A stretch of DNA of 64,000 nucleotides from Furcasterigmium furcatum (taxonomy: Eukaryota; Ascomycota; Sordariomycetes; Glomerellales; Plectosphaerellaceae): the NCBI GenBank assembly GCA_001599815.1, contig BCIA01000006.1, positions 3,846,961-3,910,960 of the forward strand, read 5' to 3'. The notes beneath the pieces were generated by a model. The model was not told where the DNA came from. It searched no databases and was given only the letters and a program-made list of their open reading frames with translations. The stretch's first letter is position 1. Each line of letters opens with the position of its first letter. Positions 32,756-44,900 of the stretch are shown piece after piece. Both the position numbers and the translations under genes were made by a program.

Positions 32756-34607
32756 CTACAGCGTCTCCCCCCCATCATCCATCACCGTCCTCTTTCCCTT
32801 CGTCACCGCCCTCCTCGACCTCTCCTCCCCCTCGACGGCGTCTGTCCTCGACATCTCGGACATCGACGACTCGGTCATTGACGACAGCTCCTTCCCCAGG
32901 TACATCTTCCTGAACTTGCACTCCTTGAGGAACCGCCAAACCGACGAGTCCTTTGCGTCCAGCGAGCACCGCACGATCGTCAGCGCCGTGTCCCGCGTGA
33001 CCCACAGCTTGGCCTCGCGCAACATCCGGACACACTTGTACGCCTCGGTCAGCTGCCCCGCGAGCGCGAACTCGGAGATGGCCCGCTCGAACACCTCCGG
33101 GTTCGCCTTCAGCGCTGCCTTGGAGTTGCTCGAGACCAGGGTCATCAGGGCCGCGGCGAAGTCACACGACTTCATTAGATGGGTGAGGGTAACCACGTTG
33201 CTCCTGGCACTGGTGTACATCGAAAGGGAGGTGTAGATCCCAAAGGCGGCGCTGAAGCCGCGGGTCGCGACGGTGGCCTCGATGAGGACATTGGCGGCCT
33301 CGATGGGCGTGTCGTAGCCTTTTTGGAGGACAGAGAGGGCCTCGAGAGCCCCGGTAAGGAGGTCGGGGCGGGCGACGAGGGCCGTGTAGATCGTGCGGGT
33401 GGACTGCTCGGGGACGGCGGAGAGGGCCCGGTGCATGATGCAGAGCGCGCGGAGGGCGGAGGGGATGTCGCCGGCGGCAGCGCACCCGTCGATGATGGCC
33501 TCGTAGTGGTGGGGGCCGAGGCGGGCGCCGCGGGAGGAGAGAACGTCCATGGCGTCGGCGGCGAATTTGGGGTCGGCGTTGCGGGCGGCCGTGTTCATCA
33601 GGTGGACGAGGGTGCCGTCGGAGATGCGGGAGCGGTCCAAGAGCTGGGACCAGATGTACTTTGCGCCCGGATAGTGGTAGGCGCGCGCACACTCGTCGAG
33701 GAGGAGGTGCCAGAGGGCGCTCGGGACGGGGGTGCCGCGGGTGGTGGTGAGTTTGGCGTTGGCGAGGCGGACGGCTTCGTCGAGGAAGCCCTGGCGGGCG
33801 AAGACGAAGATGAAGATGTCGAAGAGCCACGGGGACGGGTGGGCGGTCGAGTTGAGGATTTCCTCGGCCTTATCGAACGCGAGCTCGTACTGGCCGTCGC
33901 GGAGGAGGCCGAGGGCCACGGCGGCCTCGCCGCGGGGCTCGAGGGTGGTCCATGACTGCTTCATGGCCCAGAGAATCTCGTTGCGGAGGATGTAGTCCGG
34001 GTGAACGGCGAGGGCCTAGGAGATCAGTACGTAGCCTCTAAGGTTATTGGCGGTCGAGACATACCTCTAGCACGTCGTGGAAGAGCAAAGATCCTGTCGG
34101 TAGCTTGAGCTGCTTCATCTCCGCGAGAAGCTGGGACACCATGTCCGCCGATGCCGTCGGATCGCGGGCGCAAGCGATCAAGCACTCGTAGAGCTTCGGC
34201 GAAGGTTCTGCTCCCCGCGACTGGATGAGATATTTCGTAACAGCTGCTACCCTTTGGAAAGAACCCGGTCGGTTGTGGATGGCCTGAAGGATCGCGAAGA
34301 GGTCGTCTGTCGCTACTTGGTCGAGCCATTTGTCGTTCGGTGTTTTCGGCATTGAGTGGAGGAGAGCCCGGATTAGGCCATCTTTTGAAGGGGGATCCTT
34401 CCTATCCATTGCTCTCGCCGAGCCGGCGAATTGCCTACATGGCTGCCGTCGCGCATCGATCGTCGGGGTTCGTCTTGTCGGTCGTCTTGAGAGGATCGAG
34501 AGGGATCGGCTAAGGGGCGCGTTGAGGACTCTAGACGCGGCCGTCTGATCTACAGAGGGACAGAGACAGCGCCATAGCCCGTCATAGATCATGCGCGAAC
34601 CCGACAT
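32756..34607 (-). CDS. Pentatricopeptide-repeat-like mitochondrial protein
   Basis: Exons on the minus strand are 34607-34065 and 34015-32756, split by a 49-bp phase-0 intron (GTATGT...CTCCTAG), giving 600 aa. The N terminus (first about 70 residues) is rich in Arg and Ser with almost no acidic residues, consistent with a mitochondrial presequence. The body is all-helical with PPR-like pairs: KLYECLIACARDP, PSALWHLLLDECARAYHYPGA, HYEAIIDGCAAAGDIPSAL and EVFERAISEFALAGQLTEAYK. Such proteins bind organellar RNA and support its processing or translation. Repeats are degenerate, so the exact number is not given. The C terminus is charged. It converges on the HET gene with only 112 bp between the two stop codons. 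Confidence 0.7.
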
Positions 34608-35099
34608 GATGTCCTGGGCCTGTCGTGAGGGTGTTCATCTGGAGTTGGATGTTGCACTGCAACGTCCGACATACCGTGATCCAGGTGCGAGCACAAGGCT
34701 CCATCAACCAACTTTACAGTGGGTCCGAACAAGACATATAGTCACGTGATCACCAAGCTGATTCTTGCGGCCTCGATGGTGTGGCAAAGGTCGTCGCCCT
34801 CAGAACAGCTGCTCGTGCAGGCCTGGCGCTCTAAATGCATGTATTGATGTTTCAGTAGGGCATGCCACGGGCTGTTTCGCATCGTGTGTCCAGCGCAGCC
34901 TACATCGGCTCCCGCGCGCGGTGCGAGTACGCCCATCATAGACGGGCACGGCCAGACGACCCTACCAGGCCCCGAGCGGCATTTCGTCGCCCTTCATGGT
35001 GCCTATCCCTGGGCCTGAGCAAAGAAGCTCAAGGCATCCCGCGATGCCAAGGGGTATCCCCTCCTGTCGTAGCAAGTCGCATCCCATCGCCAGCTTCGC
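34608..35099. other. Intergenic region between LSM4 and the PPR gene
   Basis: About 0.5 kb, probably the LSM4 3' UTR and the PPR promoter. No gene was recognised. Confidence 0.5.
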
Positions 35100-35707
35100 T
35101 CACGGAGCACCACCGCCGCCGCCACCACCACGTCCCCTGCCCCTACCGCCGCGTCCTCCCCGACCACGCCCCCTGTCGCCGCCCCCGCGACCACCATGAT
35201 CGCCTCTCTGTCCGCCTCGTCCGCCTCGGAAACCGCCCTGGTTGTTCTGCTGGTTCTCCTTGACAATGTCGATGATGTCGTCCGGTACGCGGAGGTATTT
35301 GATCTGTGCTCCCGTCAGCCTGTCGCCCTTCCCCCCCAGTGGTCCTTGGATATTAGACGCACGTTGTTTCCCTTGACGTAAACCTCGGGGATCTTAACGA
35401 ACTTGTCTCCTTCCTGTAGAACAATGGTCGTCAGCTGTCGCGTTCAACGTCGCGCGGGGGAGAGAGACGCACCGGACTCGTCTGGACCACTTCCTTCAGT
35501 GTGAGATTCATCCACGTATCGCACATGACAAGATGGCCGTTGAGCGTCTCGCCGTTCTTGAGCTCGACGAGCATCGGGTGCCCTTGGGCGGCGTTCAAGA
35601 GTCCGAGGGGGAGCTGCGAGAGGGTCAACACTTGCCCGGCGGGTATCATGAACGGAAATCGGAAGTCGCTAGAGAGTTTCGAGAGGTGCGACAGGGCGAC
35701 ATACCAT
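35100..35707 (-). CDS. LSM4: U6 snRNA-associated Sm-like protein LSm4
   Basis: Exons on the minus strand are 35707-35705 (the ATG alone), 35613-35473, 35413-35363 and 35303-35100 (132 aa). All introns are phase 0 with GTATGT, GTGCGT and GTGCGT donors. The Sm1 motif (HPMLVELKNGETLNGHLVMCD, with the conserved WMNLTL) and the Sm2 motif (YVKGNNIKYLRVPD) are intact. The C-terminal tail is an RGG-rich run typical of LSm4. The protein belongs to the LSm2-8 ring on U6 snRNA in the nucleus and to the LSm1-7 ring in cytoplasmic mRNA decay, where the disordered tail promotes P-body assembly. The one-codon first coding exon is supported because family members begin MLPLGLL, which this splice yields exactly. 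Confidence 0.92.
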
Positions 35708-36138
35708 CTTGCCGTCAAGTAGCGTGGGCGCTGAAGAAATTACGAAGTCGGCGGTGGATGATGATGCTGGAGGATGGATGCTCTCCTGCAAGGCTGAGGA
35801 CCTAAGATGGAAGCTAAGCTTTAGGTGGGGCTCGGTGTGAGGTGTGCTGGCTTGCTGTTTCGGTGAGCTCGGTCAACCAGGATGCATGCTCCTCGGACTC
35901 AACACAAAGGCCTTGCGCTACTGTCGTTGAGTGACCGCAATTTTGCGTTTTGAAGGAGATGCCAAATATTCGGACTATTCGAATACAAGGTACATAATCT
36001 AATAATTGTCCTGAGCACCCCTGATGCTAGCGAGATGGATGCTACCCCTGAAGGCTCAAGAAGCATGACATTGCTCTGGGCATACGATCTAACTCTCTCT
36101 ATATCTCGTGTATATATGCAGCCGCTCTTCAATGCCGC
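35708..36138. other. Intergenic region upstream of LSM4
   Basis: 0.43 kb, LSM4 promoter plus the 3' UTR of guanine deaminase. It is more AT-rich than the surrounding genes. No feature was resolved. Confidence 0.45.
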
Positions 36139-37677
36139 CTACTTCCGCTCGTGCACCAGCCGCCCCTTGACCCAAACCATCTTGGTGTTCCGGTCATCGC
36201 CGTTGAACAACCACTTGGCCACCTTCTCCTCCCACGACTCCCACCCAAACACATCGACGTTGCCCTCCTCCGCGACCAAGGCGCCTTCTCCCCAGCCGCC
36301 GTTCTCGCCTTCCCGAGCACCATTCTCGTCCACATCACCCAGCCCAACAAGCTGCGCATCCCACTCCATGCCGACCTCGAATGCGCCGACCTTCTCCTCC
36401 AGCCCCAAGACCTTAGCACCACCCCTGGTTCCCAGGTACAGCACCTCGTCGGTCGTCAGCTTAGCCCTCTCCCTCTTCGCGCCCTCCTCCATCCCCATGG
36501 CCACATGCCTAGAGACCAGGCTAGCCTGCCTCGCCGCCTCCAGAATCGACGGGCTGTAGCCCCCGCTCATATCGGTCCCCAGGCCGACATCGATCTCCTT
36601 CTCCCACAGCCACCGCACCCTCGCCGCGCCAGACGTAAGCGCGCTGTTGCTCGCCGGGCAATGGCTGATCTTCGCCTTTCGCTCCGCGACAAGCGACGCC
36701 TCCTCCTCCGTCAGGTGCACGGCGTGAGCGAGGACCGTCCGCGGCGTCAGCAGCCCGTGGTCGTCGTACACGCCCGCGTACGAGGACGACTCGGGGAACA
36801 TGCGCTTCACGAGCTCGACCTCGGGCTTGTTCTCGGAGATGTGCGTCTGGATCGGCAGGTCCGTCTCCTTGTGGATGGCGGCAAGGCCGCGCATGGCCTC
36901 GGAGGTGCAGGCGGGGGCGAAGCGCGGGGTGAGGATGGGGGAGACGAGGGCGAAGTCCGGGTCGGCCTTGCGGATGTGCTCGATGGAGGCGCGGGTTGCT
37001 TCGAGTGCCGCGGCGGGAGACTCGTCGCGGTAGTACTCGGGGCACATCTCGGCGTGGTCCATGCAGACGCGGCCGATGAAGGCGCGCTGGCCGATGGCGA
37101 GGCAAGTGTCTGCGAGGAGGTTGGTGGCGGGGACATCGACAGTGGCATAGTAGGCCGAGGTTGTGGTGCCGTGGGCGAGGGTGCGGCGGATGCAGGCGGT
37201 GTAGACGCGGCGGGCCTTGGAGATGTCTTTGAGTGAGGACTCGAGAGGGAAGGTGTAGGTGTTGAGCCAGTCGAGGAGGGTGGACTTTCCGAAGATGCCG
37301 ACGTTCGGGTACTGCGAGGCGTGGACGTGGGTGTCTGAGTCTTGTCAGTTTTCCGTGCAGTGGTCGTTGGATGAAGCAGATGTGGACATACCGATGAAGC
37401 CAGGGAAGAAGAATAGCCCCTTTTTGGCGTTCACAATCTCGACATGGTTCTTCTCCCAGCCAAGCTTAGGAATAACCTCGTCCTCCGCTTTCCGGCGGTC
37501 ACAGTCCCGCTCAAGCGCAACGATGACCCCCTTTCCATCGACGAACACTCCGGTATCATCGAGAAACTCCAGCTTCTCCCTCGACTTGGAATGCACAAAG
37601 GATCCAAGAAAGACCTTGTTCCCTCCTCGGGAACCCATAGCGCTCAGAGAGGTGTCGTGGCCCGCTTCACCCATCAT
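36139..37677 (-). CDS. Guanine deaminase
   Basis: Exons on the minus strand are 37677-37392 and 37334-36139 (493 aa). The 57-bp intron (GTATGT, branch CTGAC, acceptor CTCAG) restores the metal-binding core FIDTHVHASQYPNVG. The enzyme converts guanine to xanthine and ammonia in purine catabolism. Amidohydrolase features are visible in order: KVFLGSFVHSKS near the start, the HxH zinc ligands in THVHA, the RAFIGRVCMD block, the third ligand in IQTHISEN, the His in LAHAVHL, KISHCPASN and the catalytic Asp in GLGTDMSGGYS. The length is close to that of other fungal enzymes. The frame opens further upstream only from a GTG, so I chose the ATG at 37677; the ATGs at 37674 and 37638 are alternatives. 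A single GATA-type site (AGATAAG at 37938-37944) lies in the promoter and could relate to nitrogen control, but one site is weak evidence. Confidence 0.93.
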
Positions 37678-38930
37678 CAAAGCAGGTTCTGGAAGTGCAG
37701 GACTGTCTCGGCTGTCGTCGGCTTGCACAACACTATGTGGTCCAGGAGCAGCGTATCGTTTGGTTCCCCGAGATGACTCCAGACGGGGAAAAGGTGAGAC
37801 GCCGTGAGATATAAATATGCAGTGCAACAGCACAGAAGCCGCAGGACGTCACCGCGAGCGGGAGCGAGGATGTAGGCGTGTTCCGTCGTCCAAGCCTTCC
37901 TTTCCTCTGTATGTGTGAGTGGCAGCTCGTCGATCGTAGATAAGGACTCACACCAACCGATCTGAGTGCCCCAGATGCCGCGTTGAGTACCAAGTTCGTC
38001 TACTTCAGCCGCCGGCTCTCAACCAATGCGGGTTGCAGCCGTAATCTCAGCCGGTGCAAGCCACAGTGCTGAAAAGGAATATGAGTACAGGTAGGAGGGC
38101 TCCGATCTAGTGAGAAGTGAGTGTGTATGAGAGATGGGAAACATGAGAGTGTGATAGAGCAAAGAAAGAATAATACTGGACTACCTCTTCTCTCGGAGCC
38201 GGCCTCCCCGCAAATCATCGCCCCTCCTTCCCACTAATGACATCCTCCGACCCACTCCGTCGCACGGCGCTCGCCGCCGACCGAAATCCAACGTGGGCGA
38301 TGCCGGAGGAGACGCCCGATTGGCTCTTTAACTCCCTCACCTTGACCTCACCGAGCCTTTCACCGCCGGTCAGGGATCCAGGGGGCATTTGGCTTCGGAC
38401 ACAGCTCAACTCTTCCTGCAATGCGAACGCCGTCATGCCATCACAGTTGCCCCGGAACAGTCACAACACCAGATTCCGGGTCCCTGCAGCCCCCTTGGTC
38501 GATCGGAACCACACCCTCCCTGCCGTGCCTGGCTGAGCCATCCTCTCCTCGGATCATTCCCAGGCTCAGGCAACACACAGTCATACATGGCCTACGGACA
38601 ATAAGAAGTCTAAAGCGCGGTCACACCAGTGTCACGGCTGTGACACGGCGGGACGGGAACCGTCGTAGTTTTGCCGACAGGAGAGAGAGAGTCGGGTGAT
38701 GGGTCATTCAGGGGCTCACATCAACGCGACGGACGGACATCATATAACGTGACATGCTCTATTCTGTCTTGTGAGACGTTCCCTTCCCGGCGATGACAGC
38801 AAACTAAATAGCGATATGATACTAATACCAGAAACACGAAGAAAACAAACATGATCCCCCGATTTGGTACAACCCGTGGCGCCCTTCTATAAAACTCTCT
38901 CCCCTTCTACGATATTATTCATCTTCCGCT
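37678..38930. other. Intergenic region between guanine deaminase and fas1
   Basis: 1.25 kb containing the guanine deaminase promoter and the fas1 3' UTR. The AT-rich segment 38790-38930 just beyond the fas1 stop suits a terminator and polyadenylation region. No additional gene was seen. Confidence 0.5.
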
Positions 38931-41900
38931 TCATGCGGCAGACCCGAAGCCTTCGTGCGTGCCGTTCACGCCGTTGATGCTGCTCTCCTCGCTCGCGGGA
39001 GCATCCTGCGTGTAGCTGTCCCAGTTGGCCAGCACCGACGCAATCTTGGGCGAGTTGGTGAGCTTGTACACATCCTCGAAGTACTCCTTGGTCAGCGCAA
39101 ACGGCTTGGCCGTCACGTTGGGAATGTACTTTCCGACCAGCTTGGACGGGTCGATGGTCGTCCTGTTGATCTTCTTGAGCAGGAACGACCTGAAAGGCTT
39201 GACGCCCGACCTCAGGAAGGTCGAGTGGAACGGCACGTCGATGCCCTTGAGGGGGATCGTGGCGAAGCCGCGCTGCAGGTCCAGGGGCGTCGGCTTCTTC
39301 AGGGTGTCCTCCGCGCACCCCTTGATGATCTGCCTCAGCGCGTCCTTGGCCTCCTCGATGTTGTCCCTCATGGCGTCAACATCGATCTTTTGCACCTTGA
39401 GGAAGTTGGTCACGCCCGTCAGGGTGTCCAGCGCCCTCAGGTCACCAGCAGCAACGTACTGCATGTTGGCGATGTTGTAGTTGACAATCTCAAGAAGCCA
39501 GCCCGTCTCCTCCGCGATGACGTCGACAACGAACTGGAGCGCAGTCTCGTTGAAGGTCTTGGAGATCCTGCTGGGGTTGACGGCGCACATGGAGTAGTTG
39601 GAGCGGCCGGCGGCGTCACGCTCCACAGCAACCTGCATCGTCAGGCCACGGTAGAACACGACGGACACCAAGCTCTCGATCGGCATGACCTCGGCCAGAG
39701 CGGCAAGAGCCGAGTACTCGCCCAGAGAGTGACCGGCGAACGTGCAGTCGCGGGGCACGAGACCCTTGGACTTCATGTCCTCGAAGCTGGCCTTCTCCAT
39801 CAGCGTCAGCGCAGGCTGCGTGAACTGCGTCGCCGAGAGGAGACCGGTGGGCGAGCGGTAGGTGTACGAGGTGGTCTTCTCGTTGATCTCCTTGAAGATC
39901 TTCTCAGACTTGATGGTGCCGTCGGTAGCGACGGTCTCGAAGGTCATGGACATGTAGTTCTGGCGAATGGCCTTGCCACGAGGACCACCAAAGTGGATGG
40001 TGAGCTCCTTGGGGTTGTTCTTGACAATGTTGGTGATGGAGAAACCGTAGTTGTCCAGAAGGTAGCTGTCGGCGCGGTCCCAGACCTCCTTGGCCACAGG
40101 GCTGCTCGCGTACAGCTCCATGCCCATGCCCTGCTCCTGAGAGCCCTGGCCGGTGAAGACGTAGGCGGTCACGGGCTGCTCGATCTCGGCCTCACCAAGG
40201 AGAACCTTCTCCTCGCTCTCCTCGTTGATGGCCTCGACCTTGATGATCTTGCGACCGGCGACCATGCCGACGTGCTGCAGCTTCACCTGGATGTCGTCGT
40301 TGGGCAGGACCATACCGACCAGCGAGGCATGGAAGCTCCTCACGCGACCAATGTTGTTCTCGGCAGCCCAGGTCTCGACCAGGCTGCGGACGGCAGCGCT
40401 CGAGTACATGCCGTGGGTGATTGTGCCAGGGAGGTTGGCATAGCTGGCGAACACGCGAGACACGTGGATGGGGTTGTAATCACCCGAGACGCGAGCGTAG
40501 GTCTCGTTGGAGGCGGGGGCACGCAGCTGCAGAGGAGTCTTGCCGTGCAGGGGGATAGCGTTCTCGAAGTTGAGGGGTTGGTCCAGGGGAGAACCGTTGC
40601 GCTCAAGGTAGTCAACGACGGGGTTGCCGTGGGAGACGCCAGCCTTGTAGTCGACGCTAGCGACCTGGATGACCTCCTTGGTAGGCAGCTCGAGGAGGAC
40701 CTGGCCGTAGGTCTGGATGCTGCTGTAGACCGACTTGTTCTTGAACTTGAGGAAGCTCTGCAGACGGAAGGTGAGCGTCTGGCCGAGGAGCTCGATGTCC
40801 TGAGGCAGGTCATCAACGTTGAACCACTCCTTGGACTTGAGGACGGCAACGTCCTTGGAGGTAGCCAGATGCAGCTGGATAGGGGTCTCGACCTTGCGCT
40901 GGAAGGTGTTCTCGTAGTCGGTGTAGGCACCGCGGTACAGGAACTGAGAAGTGACCTCCATCACGGCCTCACCATCGCGAGAGATGGTGCCGCAGACCTC
41001 GACCATCTTGCCAGAGTCCTGGTTGATGACGGCGTTAATCTGGGCAGTGGTGTTTACCTCATCACCCTTCTTCAGCGGCTCAGCACCAGGCAGCATGCGG
41101 AACGCGTTGGAAAGATGGACAAGCTTAAGCAGGTCGCCGTCGATGGTGCGGGGGAAGATAGGCTTGGTGATGGCCTTCCAGCCGACGACAATGGCGAAGT
41201 CCATGGGAGCGAAGACAGTCTTGCCGGGGCGCTCGACGAAGGCCTCGCCAGTGTTGCCAACCGCATGAACAAAGTCATTGATATCCTCGCCGGTGATGAT
41301 GGCCTTGCCTCCGTCGAACTTGCTCGAGACATCGGCATCGAGGTCGAGAGCCTCGCTGCCGAACCATGCACGCCAGTAGAACTCCTTGATGCGGTCGTTG
41401 CGGCCATCCATGACCTCGTGGATAGGGGCAAAGCCGCGCTCGGGCCGGTACGTGAAGCGCAGAGGCAGGGAAACAGGCTCGCCCACAGCGGTGGTGTCCT
41501 TGATCATGTTGACGATGATCTCGTTGTTGGCGGCGAGGTGAACCTCGAGGACCTCGATGTACTTGTTGTGACGGGGCTGCTCCTTGACGACGATCCTGGT
41601 CTTGGAGGGGTTGTTGGGATAGTGAATCTCAACGAACAGGCCCCTGACAGGCGAGAAGATGCGCTTCATGGGGTTCGTCTGGAACTTCTGACCCTGGACG
41701 AGGACATCGGAGGTGAGAAGGGCATGGCGCCAGTTTCGGTGGGGTCCAGCAAGCAGAGCCAGCCAGGCCTCCTCGCTGGGCATGGTGGCAGTGGGGGACA
41801 GGAGAAGGCGGTAAGTGTTCTTGGTCTCGTCGTAGGAGGTCACCAGGCCATCAACGTCCTCAAGAGGGATCTCGGCATCGTTGAGCTTGCCACCGAAGTA

Positions 41901-44900
41901 CTCAATGGCGGGGATCTTGTTGTCGCCGCTGTAGAAGTCCTTGGTCAGGGCTGCAACGTGAGCGTTGTGGATACCATCCAGAATGCTCTGGATGGGCTCA
42001 TCGAGGACGGTGGAGAACCTGGCGGCGGTGGGACCCTGGAGAATACAGGTCCTGCCGACATCCTGGTCGATGACAGCGGCGAGGTCCTCAGACTGCCACA
42101 GGGAGTCCTTCTTGAAGAAGAACTCGAAGTCATCGTCAAGAGAGGGGACGAAGGTGACCGGCTTCTGGCCGCGGCGCTTGCACAGCATGATGAAGTGCTG
42201 AACATCCTGAGCGTTGATGATCTGCGTCTGGGCATCAGGATAGCCAGCCAGGACACGGTCGACAGTCTCGAAGGGGGACTCCAGCTCGCTGAAGTCCTGG
42301 AGAAGGGATGCCTTTCCAACGGAGGCGGTGAAACGCTCCTCAACGCGGTGAACGAAGTCGCCAGTCAGCTTCTTGAAGGACGGGTCAATCCAGCGAGACT
42401 CGTGCTTGACGTAAAGAAGGTCGACAAGGCGGTGGACAACCTCGCTGTAAGTCATGTCCTCGAGGTCGACGGACTTGCCGGCGCTGTTGCGACCGAACCA
42501 CACCTTCTGGAAATCGTCGTTGAGCTTCTTGATGATGTATTCACGGTTCTTCTTGAGCTCTGGCACGCGCTTCTCCTTGGGGAGGGCGAAAATCTTCTTG
42601 TCCATTTCGGCCCAGAAGACAACACCACGGGTGGCGAGCTTGTGGATGGGCTCACCCATCTCGGAGCGGACGGTGATAACACCACCAGCAGGGCCCTTGT
42701 AGGTCTTCTCCCAATCGGCGTCGCCGATACCAGGGGCATCGACGATGGCCTGCTTAGCGTTCTTGCTGGTATGGGCCTCCTTGGCGACCATCATGCGGCT
42801 ACCGAAGAGAACACCATCGAAGGGCATGGCCGGGTAGCCATAGGCCTTGGACCACTCACCGGTGAGGTACGGGTAGGTGTCATCAGCACCACCGAAACCA
42901 CTGCCGGCAACGAGGATGATGTTGGGAGTGCGGCGAATACGTCCGTACATGGAGAGGACAGGCTGGTGGAAATCCTCGAAGGAGTGGTGACCACCACCAC
43001 GACCTCCAGTCCACTGCAGCATGACGGGGAAGCTGGGGTTGGCCCTGGCAATGTTGATCACAGCTTGAATGGCGTCGCTGGAACCGGGCTTGAAGGAAAT
43101 GTGCTTCAGACCCAGAGTCTCAATGTACTCCTGGGCGACCTCGATGGACGGAACGCCGGCGCCGATAGTAAGACCCTCGATGGGGACACCCTCAGCGCGC
43201 AGGCGACCCAGAAGAGGGATCTGCCAGCCCATGGCACGGGGGTTAACGTAGATAAGGTTGACAGTGATACCGCGGCCGGCAGGGATGGCGCCCTCGATCT
43301 TGGAGAGAGCCTCGGTCATGCTCTTCGCGTTGAAGTAACCGCCGCCTCCGAGCTCAATGTGGTAGCCGGCGTTCATGGTGGCAGCAACGAAGTCCCAAGG
43401 GACAGTGGCAGGCGTCATGCCAGCGACGACAATGGGAGGGATGCCCAGGAGCCTGCTCATCTTGGTATCGACGATGGTCTGGCCGCTCGACGTGGTAACC
43501 AGGCGAGGGCCAAACTCCTTGACCCAGTCGGTGGCATACTTGATGGCGTGCTCCTCATCACGGTCGAAGAGCTCAGCCTTGTAGCCGACCTCGGTCACGG
43601 TGCCGTGCACGGAACCAGCAAGGATAACGTGGACACCAGTACCCTCCTTGTTGCGGCTGGTAAGGATACCAAGTCCGGAGATACCGCCAGGTCCGAAGTC
43701 CAGGACATGGGACGCCTGGGGGAAGACGGTGGCCTTCTCCCAGTTGACGGGGTCCCTCGTGATGAGCCTGACGAGAGTAGGAACGATGTTGCCGCTGACG
43801 GACTCCCTGAGATCGGCGCCAGTGTTGGTGTCAAAGACAGGAATGCCCAGAGCCTTGGAGTCAATGGACAGGTCCTTCAGGTCGCCATCAATCAGGTCGG
43901 TGGCCTCAGCAAGGTACTTGCTGTGGAAAGGAGCGCTGATGGGCAGGAACCGGTTCACAAAGCGGCTCTTGCGCTCGGTGTAGGGAATCCTCGTCTGGTC
44001 GAGGCCGGTGGGGGCCTTGACCTTGCGCAGCTGCGCGTTGAGGCCGTAGAGGGAGATAGGGGGACCGGTGACCACGAGGTTCCTTGGGCTGTTGATGAGG
44101 GAGATGGAGATGTGACGGTCGGCGGGGAGGTATTGGTTCGTGGCGTCAATGTGCTTCTGGACCTCAGCCTGAGAAAGGTCGCGGATGCTAAGCATGGGCG
44201 TAGGAGTGCCCTCGCCGTTGTCGGCAGAGTCGCGGAGGATGGTCGGTGTCAGCGAAGTGCGAGGGAAAACCTGCTGGCTGCGGGCGCCGATCCAGAAGAG
44301 AATGGTGAGCGCAAGGGGCGCGATCTCCTTCCAGGACTCCCACGAGCTGGCAGCGGCGGTCGCGGCAGCCATGACAACACCCTGAGAGTGACCGGTAGAG
44401 CCCCTGAGCCTCTGGCGGAACTTGCCAGGATCGACGCCGAGGGCCTTGCAGGTCACTTCGTAGTGCGCAAGCTGAACCAGGCCGATCAGGGGGAAGCTGA
44501 CGGGAGCCGACACGAGGTAGTCGAGGTCGGGAGTCGCCTCCTCGTCCTCGAGCCACGTCATGATGTCGAGACCCTTGGGGTAGAGCTTCTCGGCGGAGGG
44601 GTGCTTGGAGAGGTTCTGGAGGAGCTCGGCGGCATTTTGGATGAGCTCGGCAATGAAGGGCTGGTAGGTCTTGTAGATCTCGCGCAGCTCGTCAAAGTAC
44701 TCCTCGATGTTACCTTGGCCACCGAAAATGGTGTAGATTCCGGCGGCGCCGTCTTCTGCGGCCCTGAACAGCGCTGACTCGTGCTCCTTAAGGGGACGGC
44801 CAGCAGTCTGACGAGCCTGGTAGTAACAGCGGATGACCTCGAGCTTCTTGCCGTCGATTCCAGGCAGAGTTGCGACGAGAGCATGGACCTCGTTGCCCTG

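Noticed and set aside
38955..44777. Plus-strand open frame of 1940 codons opposite fas1
   Set aside because: It mirrors the fas1 codon pattern, has no domain, and is the usual antisense shadow of a GC3-biased gene.
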